DNA from: Neospora caninum Liverpool
Lineage: Eukaryota > Apicomplexa > Conoidasida > Eucoccidiorida > Sarcocystidae
Length of the DNA stretch: 64,000 nt
Direction of reading: 5' to 3'
NCBI RefSeq assembly: GCF_000208865.1
Contig: NC_018392.1
Coordinates: forward strand, 2,004,793 to 2,068,792
Of this stretch, positions 13,295 through 24,842 are shown one piece after another; positions within the stretch are counted from its first letter, which is position 1; each line of letters opens with the position of its first letter. The notes under the pieces were generated by a model. The model did no database searches, was not told where the DNA came from, and saw only the letters and a program-made list of their open reading frames with translations. The translations under genes and the position numbers were made by a program.

Positions 13295-16200
13295 CTGTAT
13301 ACCTGTCTTTCTATCTCTAAAAACTATCTGTCTCTATCAGCCTATAGCGACCTATTTCTCTATCTATGTGTACATTTATGTATATATATATATATATATT
13401 TAAACTACATGGATCGATATTTGCGATGTGTAAATTGTGAGATGTTATGGGTGTATAGTCGTCTGTTTCTAGGCAGGTTATTCGTGACATTCTTTTCCAT
13501 CTGCATTGTGAACAGCCTTTCTTCTTGCTGTATTGTTTCATGTCTCCAGACCTTGCCTCGCATTCTTGCCGATTCCCTCGTCTCCAGGATCTCTCATGTC
13601 CTGTCTCTCTTTCTCTTGCACAGGCCTGTACAAAGTGTCTCTCTGTCTCCTGCGAGTTTTTTTTTCATTTTTTCCTCCGTGTTCCTCTTCTCTATATATC
13701 TCTGCTCTTCTCCCTTCTATCCTGACCTGTCTCCCTCCCCAGTGTGTCCTTTTTTGTCTCCTTTTTCGTGTTTTTTTTCATTTTTCCCTGTGTGTGTCTT
13801 TCCCGAGTTTTGTCCAGTTGGCTCTTGCCCAGCAACTCGCTGACGAGGGGACGAAGGCAGCAGACGCCGAGGCGAAACTGCATGCAGCCGAAGAGGCCTT
13901 GAAGGCGGCACGAGAAGAAGCCTCGGTAGGCGAGGGAAACTCGAAAACTTAATGAAACTCGAAGACAAAACAGTAGAAGAAAGAGGAAAATAAGTGTGTG
14001 CATAGCGCCCTTCTGGCTGCTTGTGTGAGTTGAGGCAACGCCCCGAGGTATCTCGACGAAGGGAGGGCTTTGTGGAGATGAATGCTCAGATGAATTCTTT
14101 GCATTTTGATATGCTTTTTCATGTAGTTCCACCAGCCTCTCCGAATTGTTTTCTGCAGGCGCGAGCAGCCGAGATGCGAATTCAGGATGACGCAGAAATC
14201 CAGAGGCTCTCGACGAAGCTGGCGGAGGCGCAGAATCAACTCAGAGATCAGGTGACCTATCCACGTTTCCGCGTTTCTTTATCTGTTTCTCTGTCACTCC
14301 CTTTCTCTCGCTTCTTCTCGCTCTCGTTCACTCTTTTTATCGTTTGCTTCCCGGCATCCAGTTTCTCCCCACTCTCTTTCCCTTTCCCACGCTCTGTCTG
14401 CTGCACTTTTTCGGCGCCTTCAATTTCTCTCCGCACCTTCTGCTTCTGGCCTTCTTCCCTTCGTCCTCTCTCAGTGTGACTCATTCTCTTTTTTCTCTCA
14501 ACTCTCGCGTCTCGACTGGCCAGGGGTTTCTTTCTGTCGCTTCCGTACGATATCCACCCTTCGACTTCCGTCTCATTTCCGCGTTCGTTTTTCCGCAGAT
14601 TTCCGCGGAAAGCGCTTCAGCATTTGCGGACCGCCAGGAACTCCTTGAGAAGACGGTGAGGTTTGCGCGCTTGCGCGTCTTCGGGAATTCATCGACCGCT
14701 CCTTTTTTCCGTCACTGCCTCTCACCGGAACGCGTCCAGTACAACCCAATCCGATTTCCGATTGTCTTGTCGCGCGCGTCGTCTCGCCTCGCTTCGCTCC
14801 TTTTTCCTTCTCTGTTTCCTCTATTTTCTCCTCTCCGACTGTCTTTGCAGCGCGTCCGGGCTCTTAGCCGTTTCCCGCGTCTTCTGCGAATGATTCTCAG
14901 TGTCTTCCCTGCTCGTTTCCCTTCTCATCTTTCGTTTCTCTTCTCTTTTCTCACTCTTTTCTGTCTCTCTCCCCCGGTTCCGTTCTTTTCTTTTTCTAGG
15001 GGCGACTGACGATGGACCTGGCGGAGAAGACTGAGGAGGTTGCTCAGCTCCAGCAGAAACTTCGGCGGCTCGAGAAGCTGCCGCAAACCGCAGAGACTCT
15101 CAGCGTCCCCCCCACTGTACGCCCCTGCCTCGTTTTCGATCTTTTTCGTCTCTCAGAGGGGATTTCCGAGAGACATGCTTCCTCTCCTGTTCGGTTCGTT
15201 TCCGGTGTCTTGCCACTGCGTTGCTCGTCTCTGTCTCACTCGAGCACTGGACTTCAACACGCGCACTAAACTTTGTGGATTTCTTCCTCGTCTTCACTGT
15301 TTCTCCGATTCGTCTTCTCTGCTCGTCTCTCTGTTTTCGGTTGCGCACTCTTCATCCTTTTCCTGTTTTCCTTCACTTTCGTTCTCTTTGTTGTCGCTTC
15401 GTGCGCTGTTCCCGGAACCTCGCAGAACGCAACCGGAGACGCCCTCGTCGACGAGAATGTAAGCCCTTCGTGTGTGTTTTCCCGGTTCGGCCCCTTTTCT
15501 GGGAGACGGCGTGCAATCCATCTCGTCTCTGCTTCGCGTGGACCCTTTCACGCTGTCTTTCCCTGTCTCTCTCTCCTCTCTAGGCGCGCTTGCGCCGCGA
15601 CATCGCCACCAAGGACGGTCAACTCGCCGAGCTCGAACAGAAACTTAGCGAGGCCGAGCAGGAGGTGAAACTGAGAGCTGTAGGAAAGGAAAAGACGGAA
15701 ACGGAACGTGAACGGGAAAAGCGATAAGCACGTGTCTTTTCCTCCTCGATTTTGCATCCCTCTTCTCTCTTTCTCAATCGCTGTTTCCTCTCATCGCCTA
15801 CCGTCGTCGCCGAAAAAGGGGGAGGGGTTCTCAGGTCGCCATCTCGCTGCCTGAATCTTGAGTTTCGCTTTTCGCTTCGCAGGTGAACTGTGGAAAGCTC
15901 CACGTTTTCCTGAAAGGAAAGGGTGGCTCAACCTTTGTGGCGTTTCCCATTAAAAGCTGTGTTCTCGTTTTGTCTTTTTTCAGCGCTCGAGAGCCGGTAG
16001 CGAGTGGAAGGTCGTGACTCTCGTACAGACCAACGTAAGCTTCTTCTCTTTTTCGTTTTCCGTTTTCACAATCCTTCCTTCTCTTTCTCCTTTTTCACAA
16101 TCCTTCCTTCTCTTTCTCCTTCTTCACAATCCTTCCTTCTCTTTCTCCTTTTTCACAATCCTTCCTTCTCTTTCTCCTTCTTCACAATCCTTCCTTCTCT

Positions 16201-19200
16201 TTCTCCTTCTTCACAATCCTTCCTTCTCTTTCTCCTTCTTCACAATCCTTCCTTCTCTTTCTCCTTTTTCACAATCCTTCCTTCTCTTTCTCCTTCTTCA
16301 CAATCCTTCCTTCTCTTTCTCCTTCTTCACAATCCTTCCTTCTCTTTCTCCTTTTTCACAATCCTTCCTTCTCTTTCTCCTTCTTCACAATCCTTCCTTC
16401 TCTTTCTCCTTCTTCACAATCCTTCCTTCTCTTTCTCCTTTTTCACAATCCTTCCTTCTCTTTCTCCTTTTTCACAATCCTTCCTTCTCTTTCTCCTTTT
16501 TCACAATCCTTCCTTCTCTTTCGTGGCGAGCACCTCTCAGCGGCGAGTTGTTTCAATTCGCTTCTCCTCGTGTGGGCTCGCGTTTCTCCGGGCGCTCGCG
16601 TCTCAGCCGTTTTCCTCTGCTCCCAGCCGCCCGATCGTTTTCGCTCTCTTTTGCTCGACACGGTCTGCATGCATGCGAGCCGGGGGAGCGTGTTTTTCGC
16701 GCGCGCAGGCCGACTTGGTTACGAAGCTGGCGAAGGCTGAAGAAGACCTCGCCGCGGAGCGCCGCGCCGGCACTCAACAGAAGGAAGAGCGAGAGAGGAT
16801 GGCCCAGCAACAGGTGAAGATTCAAGATCGAAAGAGGAAGGAGCAGAGAAAGGGATGAAAACGAAGAGAATGAAATATCAATGGCGATGAAACGTATTTG
16901 AGTAACATAACAACATGGAAGATGAAGCTGCATTACGTTCAAAAACTTCACACTGGATACGTTTTCGAGACAGGCAGAGAAGGAGAACAGGAAAGAAAGA
17001 GATGGCGAGAAGGAGAAAGAGAAGGAAAGGAGACAGGGATGGTGGGTGAGAAGGAGAGGGAGAAGGATCGAAAGGTCGAGTGAGAGGCACGGGCGAGGAC
17101 AAAAAGCACATTTTGGGAAGCGCAACAAGAAGAAACGTCTTTGCAAGAGCGAGAACTCACAGAGAAACATCTGCTTGCGAGCGAAAGTGCAGCGAAGAAA
17201 AGGACAGCAAGTGTTTCTGTCGTCCACCCGTGAGCCCTCTCCCCCCTTCCGCGTGTCTGGGCTCTCGTTTGGAAAACTCCAAGTCTTGCTTCGTCACTCT
17301 CTTCCTTCTCTTTTGCGTGTGCCGAATTGGTTTTCCCAGAAAGACCAGGAGGAGAAGATTCACGACCTCGTGGCGACAAATGTACGTCGTCCTTATGGCT
17401 GCGACGCGTTCCGTCGACATTTTTCGAACGCACCTCTCTTCTCTCTCCTTTTCTTCCTGTTCTTCCCCTTTTTTCTCTCCGCCTCGCCTTCTCCCCCCGG
17501 CGTGCCTCCTCTGCGGCCTCCTCGCTAGCCTCTCTCCCCGCGATTCTGTCTCTCTTTTCGCGAGTTCCTGTCTCCGTTTTCTCCGCTTTTTCCTCTCCAG
17601 GCGCAGCTTGTTGACGACTTGGCCGCGAAGGACGCGGCAGCGAGCGAGGCGACCAGGCAGCTGGTGCTCGCCACAGAGAAGCTGAAAAACCTCGAGGCTC
17701 GCCAGGTGAGTCGCGCCGGGGACGCAAGGAAACACCTGGACCAGAACACGCAGTCTCGACGCGCTTCGCGGTGTCTAGATAGCGCGAAAACGCGGAAAAG
17801 AGGCGGTCGTTTTGATCTCGCGACCTGGCTGCTTCGTGGTTTCCTCCGGTTTCGCGCGGTTGTTGAATCTTCCCCAGATTCGATTTTAGAGACGAAAAAG
17901 CTGACGGCAAGAAACGCAAAAAACCTACCGGTGGGGTTCCGTCGCCCCTCTCTGTCTTTGCACATGCGTGTTTTCGTGCGCAGGTGAAGGCAGGCGAGCA
18001 GGCGTCGAAGATAAACGAATTGAAGACGTCCAACGTAGGTCGTCTCTTGGCGAGACAGGGAAAGCATGCGCGCTCCGCTCATGTTTGTCTCATCAGGCAC
18101 ACGTGCCTTTTCTCCCGTGATTCTCGATCGGAAACATCACACACGCTGCGATGTGCGGCCAGCCCCGTCTCTCTCTTTTTTCCGAGATCTATACCAGTCG
18201 TCCTACTCGCTCTGCTGAGAGTTTTGGAACAAACGACAGGCAGTCAGAGAGCGGACTTGTCTGCGACGCGCATGCAGTGAAGTAGGACACGTTTCGCCTC
18301 TTGGGCCAGCTGATCGATGTCTCTCTCTCTGTCTCTAGGGCAGACGACGAACAAACACTCCACTTGCTGACATGGAGTCTGTCTAGAAACGGCGTCAGTC
18401 TCGCGGGTTCGTTTCTGCCCAACCGCCGAGTCTGTTTCGCGGCTCTTCACACCGCCTGCAGGCGTGTGTGGATGCAAACATGTATGCATACATATACATA
18501 TATATTTGCATATCCTTAAATGCATATATATACATATATATACATATATATACATATATATACATATATATAGGTATATGCATACTAATACATATATATA
18601 TATATATATATTAATGCATATATATATATATATATATGAAGAGAGGGACATGTGTGTTACAACAGGCACGGGCGAGGAAGTGTGGTGACGCCAGCTCGAG
18701 TGTGTGTCGTTTTGGAGTCGTTCAGGAAACTCTGAGCGAGAAAGTGCAGGAGCAAGAGGCGGCGATACGCGCACTTCACGAGGAGGCAGAAACGCGGAGG
18801 CGAGAAGCGGAAAAGGCCGCGGCGGTAGGCGAGGAGAAGCGCTCAGCCAGGGAGAGAAGGGAAGAACTAGAAGAAAACAGAAGCATACAGAACTGAGGTG
18901 TCTGAGTCGTTTTTTGCACCCCATGCGTGGCGACAAATGTGGAAACGGAACAGCTGGAAAGAGGTGATGGATCTTTGAAGCGCGCGAGTGAAAACGGGTA
19001 GGCATCCGCCAAGAAGAAGGGGAAAGAAGCGTCGAAGAAGAGAAATCATTTTTGGAGGATGCTTTTTTTGACAGGACCTCGAGGCCAAGAATCGGGACAT
19101 TGCAGAAATAAACGCGACGCACGTAAGCAGATGCAATCGCTCTCTCCTGAACCTTTTCTGTCTGTGTGGAGCTGTCTCGTCGATCTACACTTCTGCCACA

Positions 19201-22200
19201 CGCTGCGAATTCCAAATGTATATTTGTCTCGGCCTTTTTGTACGACGCTGGACTTCCATATCTGTGTGCGACTGTCTGTTTATCTGTCGATGCTTTCGCT
19301 TCTTTCCTTCGTCTGTTTTCGCGCTCTTCCTCGTGGTGACTTTTCCTCTTCTCGCTTCCTCCCCCTGGTCGAGTTTTTGTGCTTCCGATCTCTCTCGTTT
19401 CCCGCTCGCGGTCTCTGCTCTGTCTTTCCTCTCTCTTTCTCTGGGAGTCTTCTTCTCTCATCTTGGGTGCGTGAAAATCGTCTTTCCTTCCAGGAGAAGG
19501 CTGTCGATACGCTGACGAAGAAGGAGGCAGAAATGGAGCGCGCTGCTCAGCACGCCCGCGAGGTCGAGGCATCTCTCCGAGAGTCTCTTTCTGCCGCTCA
19601 GGTGGGACGCGAGCCTCTCTTTCGAAATGTGAAACGGCGCAGCGGCGTCCCAAGGAGGCGAGGAAAAGGCGAGACGAAAAACTCTCGCTGCGCGTGCGCT
19701 TCGGGAAATTAAGAAAGCAAAGAGGGCGTCGCATGCAAGAGAAAACGCTTTCCTTCAAATCCTTTTCCGTTCCATACGTCACAAAGCATGTGCTCTCTGC
19801 TCTAATCGCGCAAATGCAGTTTCCTGGTCATGACCGCTCCGGTGTATATACATGCGACTGTTCTTTCCTTTGGGTTCCTGCAAGCGCACACGTGTTTGTA
19901 TGTGTTTGTATAGAAATACGTATATATATGTATATATGCATTTGAGTTCTGGAAGCTCGCCGCGCACATTCAACTGCGTAGGCGAGGGAGAGGCGAGTTT
20001 GAGGGAGGCGCGCAGATTTTGTTCTTGTCTGTCCAGGCGCGACTAGAGGAGACGGAGAAGAAAATTGTCGAAATCGAATCGCACTATCGAGACGCGAGAG
20101 CGGCGGAAACTCAAGCGAAGGACGCAGCACTCGCCTCTCTGCGCTCTGAGCTCGCCAGTCTGAAGGCCCAGCTCGCCGGCGCGCAGAAAAAGCAGAACGT
20201 AGGTGACAGAACCCCGTCGATTCACCCGGCTTCGCTGTGCGTTTTTTGTTTCTTCCGCATCCAAACGGCATGCCTCACATCAGACGATTTAAGTATTTGT
20301 TTCTCTGTCCAAAAACAAACCGCATGCACCCAAACATATATGCGTATATGCGTGGAGATTTGGATACACATGTATATATATAAATATATATAAATATATA
20401 TAAATATATATAATCATATATAAATATATATATATATATATATGAGTATATGTATATGTGACAGTGGGTGTTTTTTTCCGGTGTACGAAAACGTGATGCA
20501 TCCTCACAAACACATATATACACATTTAAATGTAAACCTCGCTGCAAATATATAAATATGCATGTGAGCATGCATGCAGGCAAAAGGATATGTTACATTT
20601 GGAAGTGTATTCTGTGTTCACTGAGAGGCGGTTTTTTGCTCGAAGACACTCTGTCATTTTTTCATGTTTTTTTTTCGCCACAGGCCGCGCATGCGGAAGC
20701 CGATGAGAAGGTTCAGCAGCTCCTCGCGGCAAATGTGAGGAAACGGCGAATTCACCTCTGCACATGCGTTGCTCGACGCTTCTGTTTTCGGATTTGCATA
20801 CGCAGACTACTGACCCATAATCTGCTTTATACAGACATCTCCACACATGGATGCCTGAGTTTCTTGACAGACAGATATATATAAAAAACTATATAGATAT
20901 TTAGGTAATCAGATAGAGAAATACACAGCTGTGTGGTCTGAGAGTAAAGAGATGCCTAGACGTATGTGCAGGTGCGTCCTCACATGTAATATGTATACGT
21001 GTGTCTACATCTCGATATACATATGTGGAGAGAGAGATATGGATATGCACACTGTTGTCTGCGGTTCTGTAAAGAATGTGTGGCGTGCAGAGCTCTGTGT
21101 TTCTTGCTGACAAGTGTCGAGATGCGTCTGGGCCCACATGGTGGTGTTGTGAATTTTCTGGTTTTCCGACTCTCTCGGCAGAGTGGGCTGGTCACAGAAC
21201 TTGCCGAGAAGGAAGCTCATCTGGCTGACGTGAAGCACCAACTGGGAAAGTTGGAAGCGAAAGCTGCAAGATGCTCTGAGGTCCGTTCACGCTCGCTTCA
21301 GTCTCAATTGGAAAGGTGTTTCGCTGTCTTACAAAAGCATCCCGCTCTCTCTTCTCCAGGCCACTTCTTTCCCAACCATACACGGACTTGCTTCTCTCCG
21401 TGTTTTATCGTAAAAACGACTCTCTGTCTGTCTTAAGAATAGATTTGTGCTGGTACATGTACAATATGCATATACACGAAGAGATCTATGCATGTGCATA
21501 TCTCTATACAGGTGCTTGTGTATGTGCATAAAAGAGAGAGAAGCTGAAAGCGCGAACAAGAGGTACATGGATGATTAGACAGACGTGCGTGTGAACATAA
21601 ATATATATATATATATATATATGGAGAGAGAGATGCATGCGTGGTCTTGCGTCGTTCGTTTTCTTTGGTTTCCCTCTTTTCTTCTTAGCCTGACGTCTCT
21701 CCCAGTCTGGGTTTTTCCAGTACTCGCACCTCGCTCCATGACCACCAAACGTATTCCTCCACAGATTCTTGCGAGCATAAATGTGTGCATGTACGCAGTA
21801 CCGCACATCGTGTTTTTCCCTTCGCTTTCTCAACTGGGCTCTGTTTCTCGGAAAGATTCACGTTTCCTTCCTCTCTAGAAACTTTTTCTCGCTCACACTC
21901 TGCATCTGCAGGCGGTTTCGCCAGAGTCGAGTGCTGACGAGGCGATGGCGCGCCTCCTCATCACAAACAGTGAACTGATGAACCGGCTGGCTGAAAAGGA
22001 AGAAGAATCGACGCACGCCGCGCAGCTTCTGGCGACGCTGAAGTCGGAAAACGAGATGCTTCGGTGTCGAATCGAAGACCGGGAGCGCCAAGAACGCGAG
22101 GACGCGAGAGAAGACGAGAGAGGGAAGAACCTCCACAGCGAGCGAGAAAGCGAGAACGTCACGGCGCTCCGCGAACACTTGGAGGAAGCCCGAGTCCTCC

Positions 22201-24842
22201 TCGCACTCGAGAAGGAGAAACGCGTTCAGCAGAATCTGAAGCTAAAGCGGCAGCTCGCCTCGGTCGAGGAGGCGCGGTGAGGGTTTTTGAAAAAGAACAA
22301 GAGGGGAAGAACCGGAATGAGAAAAAGTTGAAGATGAAACGACCGGCTATACGCAGGAGTGCATCTGGGGGCCGGATGTCTCCGAGGCCGTCTTCTCAGC
22401 GGCAGGGAGTCGAGCGAAAGAGAGAAGCGAAGAAAAGAACCCGAGGCTGGGGTTGGGAGGCTAGAGAAACGTGAATTGCATATAGACGATAAGACACCGC
22501 ATAGGGGATGATGGTGTGGTGGGTTTTTGGAGGCAGAAACAGCGACGCAAATGGGAGAGAGACGGGGGATCTGTGCAGAACAAGAGGGACTGAAAGAACC
22601 TTCAGCAGTCTGACCATCGTGTGAAGAGAAAGCAGGCGCGAACGCCAAGAGAAAAATCAAGGGCAAAAGATGAGAGATCAGCAACTGACGTCTCTCCGAA
22701 TCCTTTGCTTCGTCGCTCCTTCGAGAGCTTTCCTACCCCCTTCTCGCCCTTCCGCGACGCATTTTCTCCCCCGTTTCCTCGTGAATCTCCTCGTTTTCTT
22801 TTTCTTCAGAAAGAAACTGGAAGAAGAACGCGACGAAGCACTCGCTGCGTGGGAGACGCACCAATGCTCGACGTCGCCCGCGCCTTCAGGTCGCCGGCGA
22901 AGCCCAGAACGAAGCCAGACGCCTTCAGAGAGAGAAAACGTTCCAGAGACCGGAGCCAGCGGGGACGCGGGTCCCGGGGTGCCGCGTCTCGCGCGTTTCA
23001 AGCGCGAAGTGGAGAGACTCCGCGAGGCAGGCGCCGACATCAGCCCGCTGGAAGAGCGGTTTCTCCTCCGCAAGATGGAGCGACATCCGACAGAGGCGGA
23101 AGCGACGCTCGCGATTCGCCGCGCAGAAGTCGAGATGCACGAGAAGGTGGCCGCGGGACGTGGCGGAAAACATCCAGGAAGCTGGTGGCCAAACGACGGA
23201 ACCAGTGTGCAGGCGAAACCTCCTGGGACGCGCCTCGCCGCGCTGAAAGATCGCGAGAACGACCGAGTTGAGTTGACAGCTGCAGAGATGGCTTTCTTCG
23301 GAGGCGACGGGCCCTCTGTTCTGAGTGTACTGGAGCACTCCACTCCGCCTGAAAGCTACTTGGTACGAAAAAGGAAGAAACTCGGAACTTTCTTGGCGCG
23401 TACACCCGCCGCTGTTTCCTTCTGGACTCCTGGCCTCTCTTGAGTTGTTTTCCCCTCTCTCTGTTCTCGTCTCGGGTTCGTCTCGCGATGGGGAGGGGGG
23501 ATGTTCCCCCCGGTCTTTCGCCATGGGGTCGCATTCCTCTCGGGTGCGCATGCACGTCGAGGAAATTCGTTTTTCCAAGTGCCTCGGAAACGAATATGGC
23601 TTGGGAGCAAAAGCGGCGCACGGAAAGATCTGCTTCTCATCCCGCGCCGTCTCTCTTGTGTTCGAGCTCGCTTCGGCGTGTGTGTGTGTGTGTGTGTGTT
23701 AGCAACCCCGCTGTCGCTGTGTCTGTTTCGTACACGTCGTGCTCGCACACCGAGCGTTTTTGTTTGCATCTCTGCGACTCTCGTGTGGTTCTGCCGCGCT
23801 TTCACACAGAGACAGTCTAGCCCCCACGTTCGTCTGGGGGGTCGGGTCAGGAGAGCCCCCTTCCTTTGCCCCGTATCTGAAAATCGTGTTTCCACTGGTC
23901 ATCCGAGTCTTGTCGTTCCATTGGACTTTGCGCCTCCGCTCACTTTTGTTTTTTCAGGCTCTTCCGTTCGCTGCGCCTCCTCACGCGCACCTCCAGTCTT
24001 CCTCCTCTCGTCCTCGCCTTGTCTCCCCTTTGTCTCCTTTCGCGGGTTCTGCGGCGGCGTCGCCTCACCCTTCGGATTTCCTCACTTCGGTGTCTCTGTA
24101 TCGGCCAGAGTTGTGGCGAGAGGCTTCAGCAGCTTGCCTGACGTTCTCAGAGCCTCAGCCGTTCGAGTTGTCTCCTTCGAGGCTGCCGCCGCTTCGACAG
24201 ACTCCCGAAGAAGCGATGCGGAACCCCTTCCCGCTGATTCATACCCTGGCCACAGTCTACAAAGGCCACCCCCGTCCGTCGCGCTGTACGGCGAACCGGA
24301 ATTCTTCCTCGTCGACCAGTGCGTCGCGGGTGAATTCCCCCGCTTCGCTTCAGCCTTTCTTCGCACCGCTGCCGCTCTCGCGACCGTTTGCAGCGAGAAG
24401 AGCGAAACGCGGCGACTGCGTGCGGAACGGCCCGATCGCAGTCGCCTCGCCGCACGGAAACGCGGAAAGAGAGAACGGAAACAAGCACAGGGAGAACGGC
24501 GGAGAGACAGAGCGCGAACGGGCGAGAAGACCTCTTGCGGAGTCTCCAACAGAGACGCCGTTTGCGGCAGAGAAGGGAGAAGGAAATGGAGAGCAAAGAT
24601 ATGGACAAGACAGAGACGAGGAAGATCAAGGCTTTCACACAAACAGTTTAGACTCTGACAGCCCGGGATCGGGAAGGCAAGAGACACCGGAAGGCAAAGG
24701 GAAGAAGAGGCGCGGTTTCCAGCGACTCTTTCCGCACAGAGACTCCGAAAAAAAACCAAAGGGAAGAGGCCTCGGTGGGCGCGTTGCGGGCATCATCTCA
24801 GTCAGTCGAACGAACTCTTCAGGCCGAGACTGGAAGCGGTAG
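5766..24842 (+). CDS. Large coiled-coil protein, 33 exons
   Basis: Exons: 5766-5994, 6430-6569, 6965-7045, 7447-7509, 7919-7981, 8151-8234, 9125-10447, 10579-10617, 11246-11311, 11442-11525, 12014-12199, 12508-12627, 13086-13133, 13818-13925, 14159-14251, 14599-14655, 15000-15116, 15426-15458, 15584-15664, 15984-16034, 16709-16813, 17340-17381, 17601-17705, 17984-18034, 18726-18824, 19075-19122, 19494-19601, 20037-20198, 20684-20734, 21182-21280, 21912-22276, 22810-23362, 23958-24842. The protein has about 1,912 residues. The first 76 are a basic Ser/Thr-rich head. Residues 80-1480 are almost entirely Glu/Lys/Ala/Leu coiled coil, with a 33-residue repeat at about 260-560. The last 300 are a Ser/Pro-rich disordered tail. 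No catalytic motif, membrane segment or signal peptide is visible, so a scaffold role (cytoskeleton, centrosome or conoid) is only inference. Every intron from exon 2 to exon 31 is phase 0. The start was chosen because GCC ATG A follows the CT-rich leader and its exon donor is in phase with exon 2. Confidence 0.85.
9248..10138 (+). repeat. 99-bp coding tandem repeat (33 residues), nine units
   Basis: Units begin at 9248, 9347, 9446, 9545, 9644, 9743, 9842, 9941 and 10040. A decaying tenth starts at 10139. Each encodes [15 protein letters not shown] followed by a [20 protein letters not shown] half. Copies differ by only a few bases, so the array expanded recently or is kept alike by conversion. 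Thirty-three residues equal three hendecads, which suits a continuous coiled coil. The last full units (from 9941) carry [13 protein letters not shown] variants that grade into unique sequence. Confidence 0.95.
13256..13290. repeat. (TA)n microsatellite in an intron
   Basis: About seventeen TA dinucleotides in the intron between exons ending 13133 and starting 13818. A shorter TA tract follows at 13380-13399. Confidence 0.9.
16067..16521. repeat. 29-bp pyrimidine-rich intronic minisatellite, about 16 copies
   Basis: Direct head-to-tail copies of a 29-base unit starting CACAATCCTTCCTTCTC, with period 29 from 16067 to about 16502. Copies differ mainly at one T/C position before the TTCACA. It lies in the intron 16035-16708 of the coiled-coil gene. 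Apart from the CACAA core the unit is pure pyrimidine on the coding strand. There are no spacers, so it is not a CRISPR array. Confidence 0.96.
18480..18638. repeat. TACATATATA and (TA)n satellite in an intron
   Basis: Several copies of the ten-base unit TACATATATA (about 18520-18575) followed by two pure TA tracts, all in the intron 18035-18725. Confidence 0.9.
20371..20443. repeat. TAAATATATA decamer repeat
   Basis: Five to six copies of a ten-base unit ending in a pure TA tract, in the intron 20199-20683. Confidence 0.9.
23677..23699. repeat. (TG)n microsatellite
   Basis: Eleven TG dinucleotides in the last intron (23363-23957) of the coiled-coil gene. Confidence 0.9.

Noticed and set aside
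16067..16521. Possible CRISPR-like array
   Set aside because: Repeats are directly adjacent with no spacers, and the organism is eukaryotic.
16004..16858. Two + strand frames of about 270-280 residues with [15 protein letters not shown] units
   Set aside because: They read through the 29-bp intronic minisatellite. Exons 15984-16034 and 16709-16813 with good splice sites flank it.
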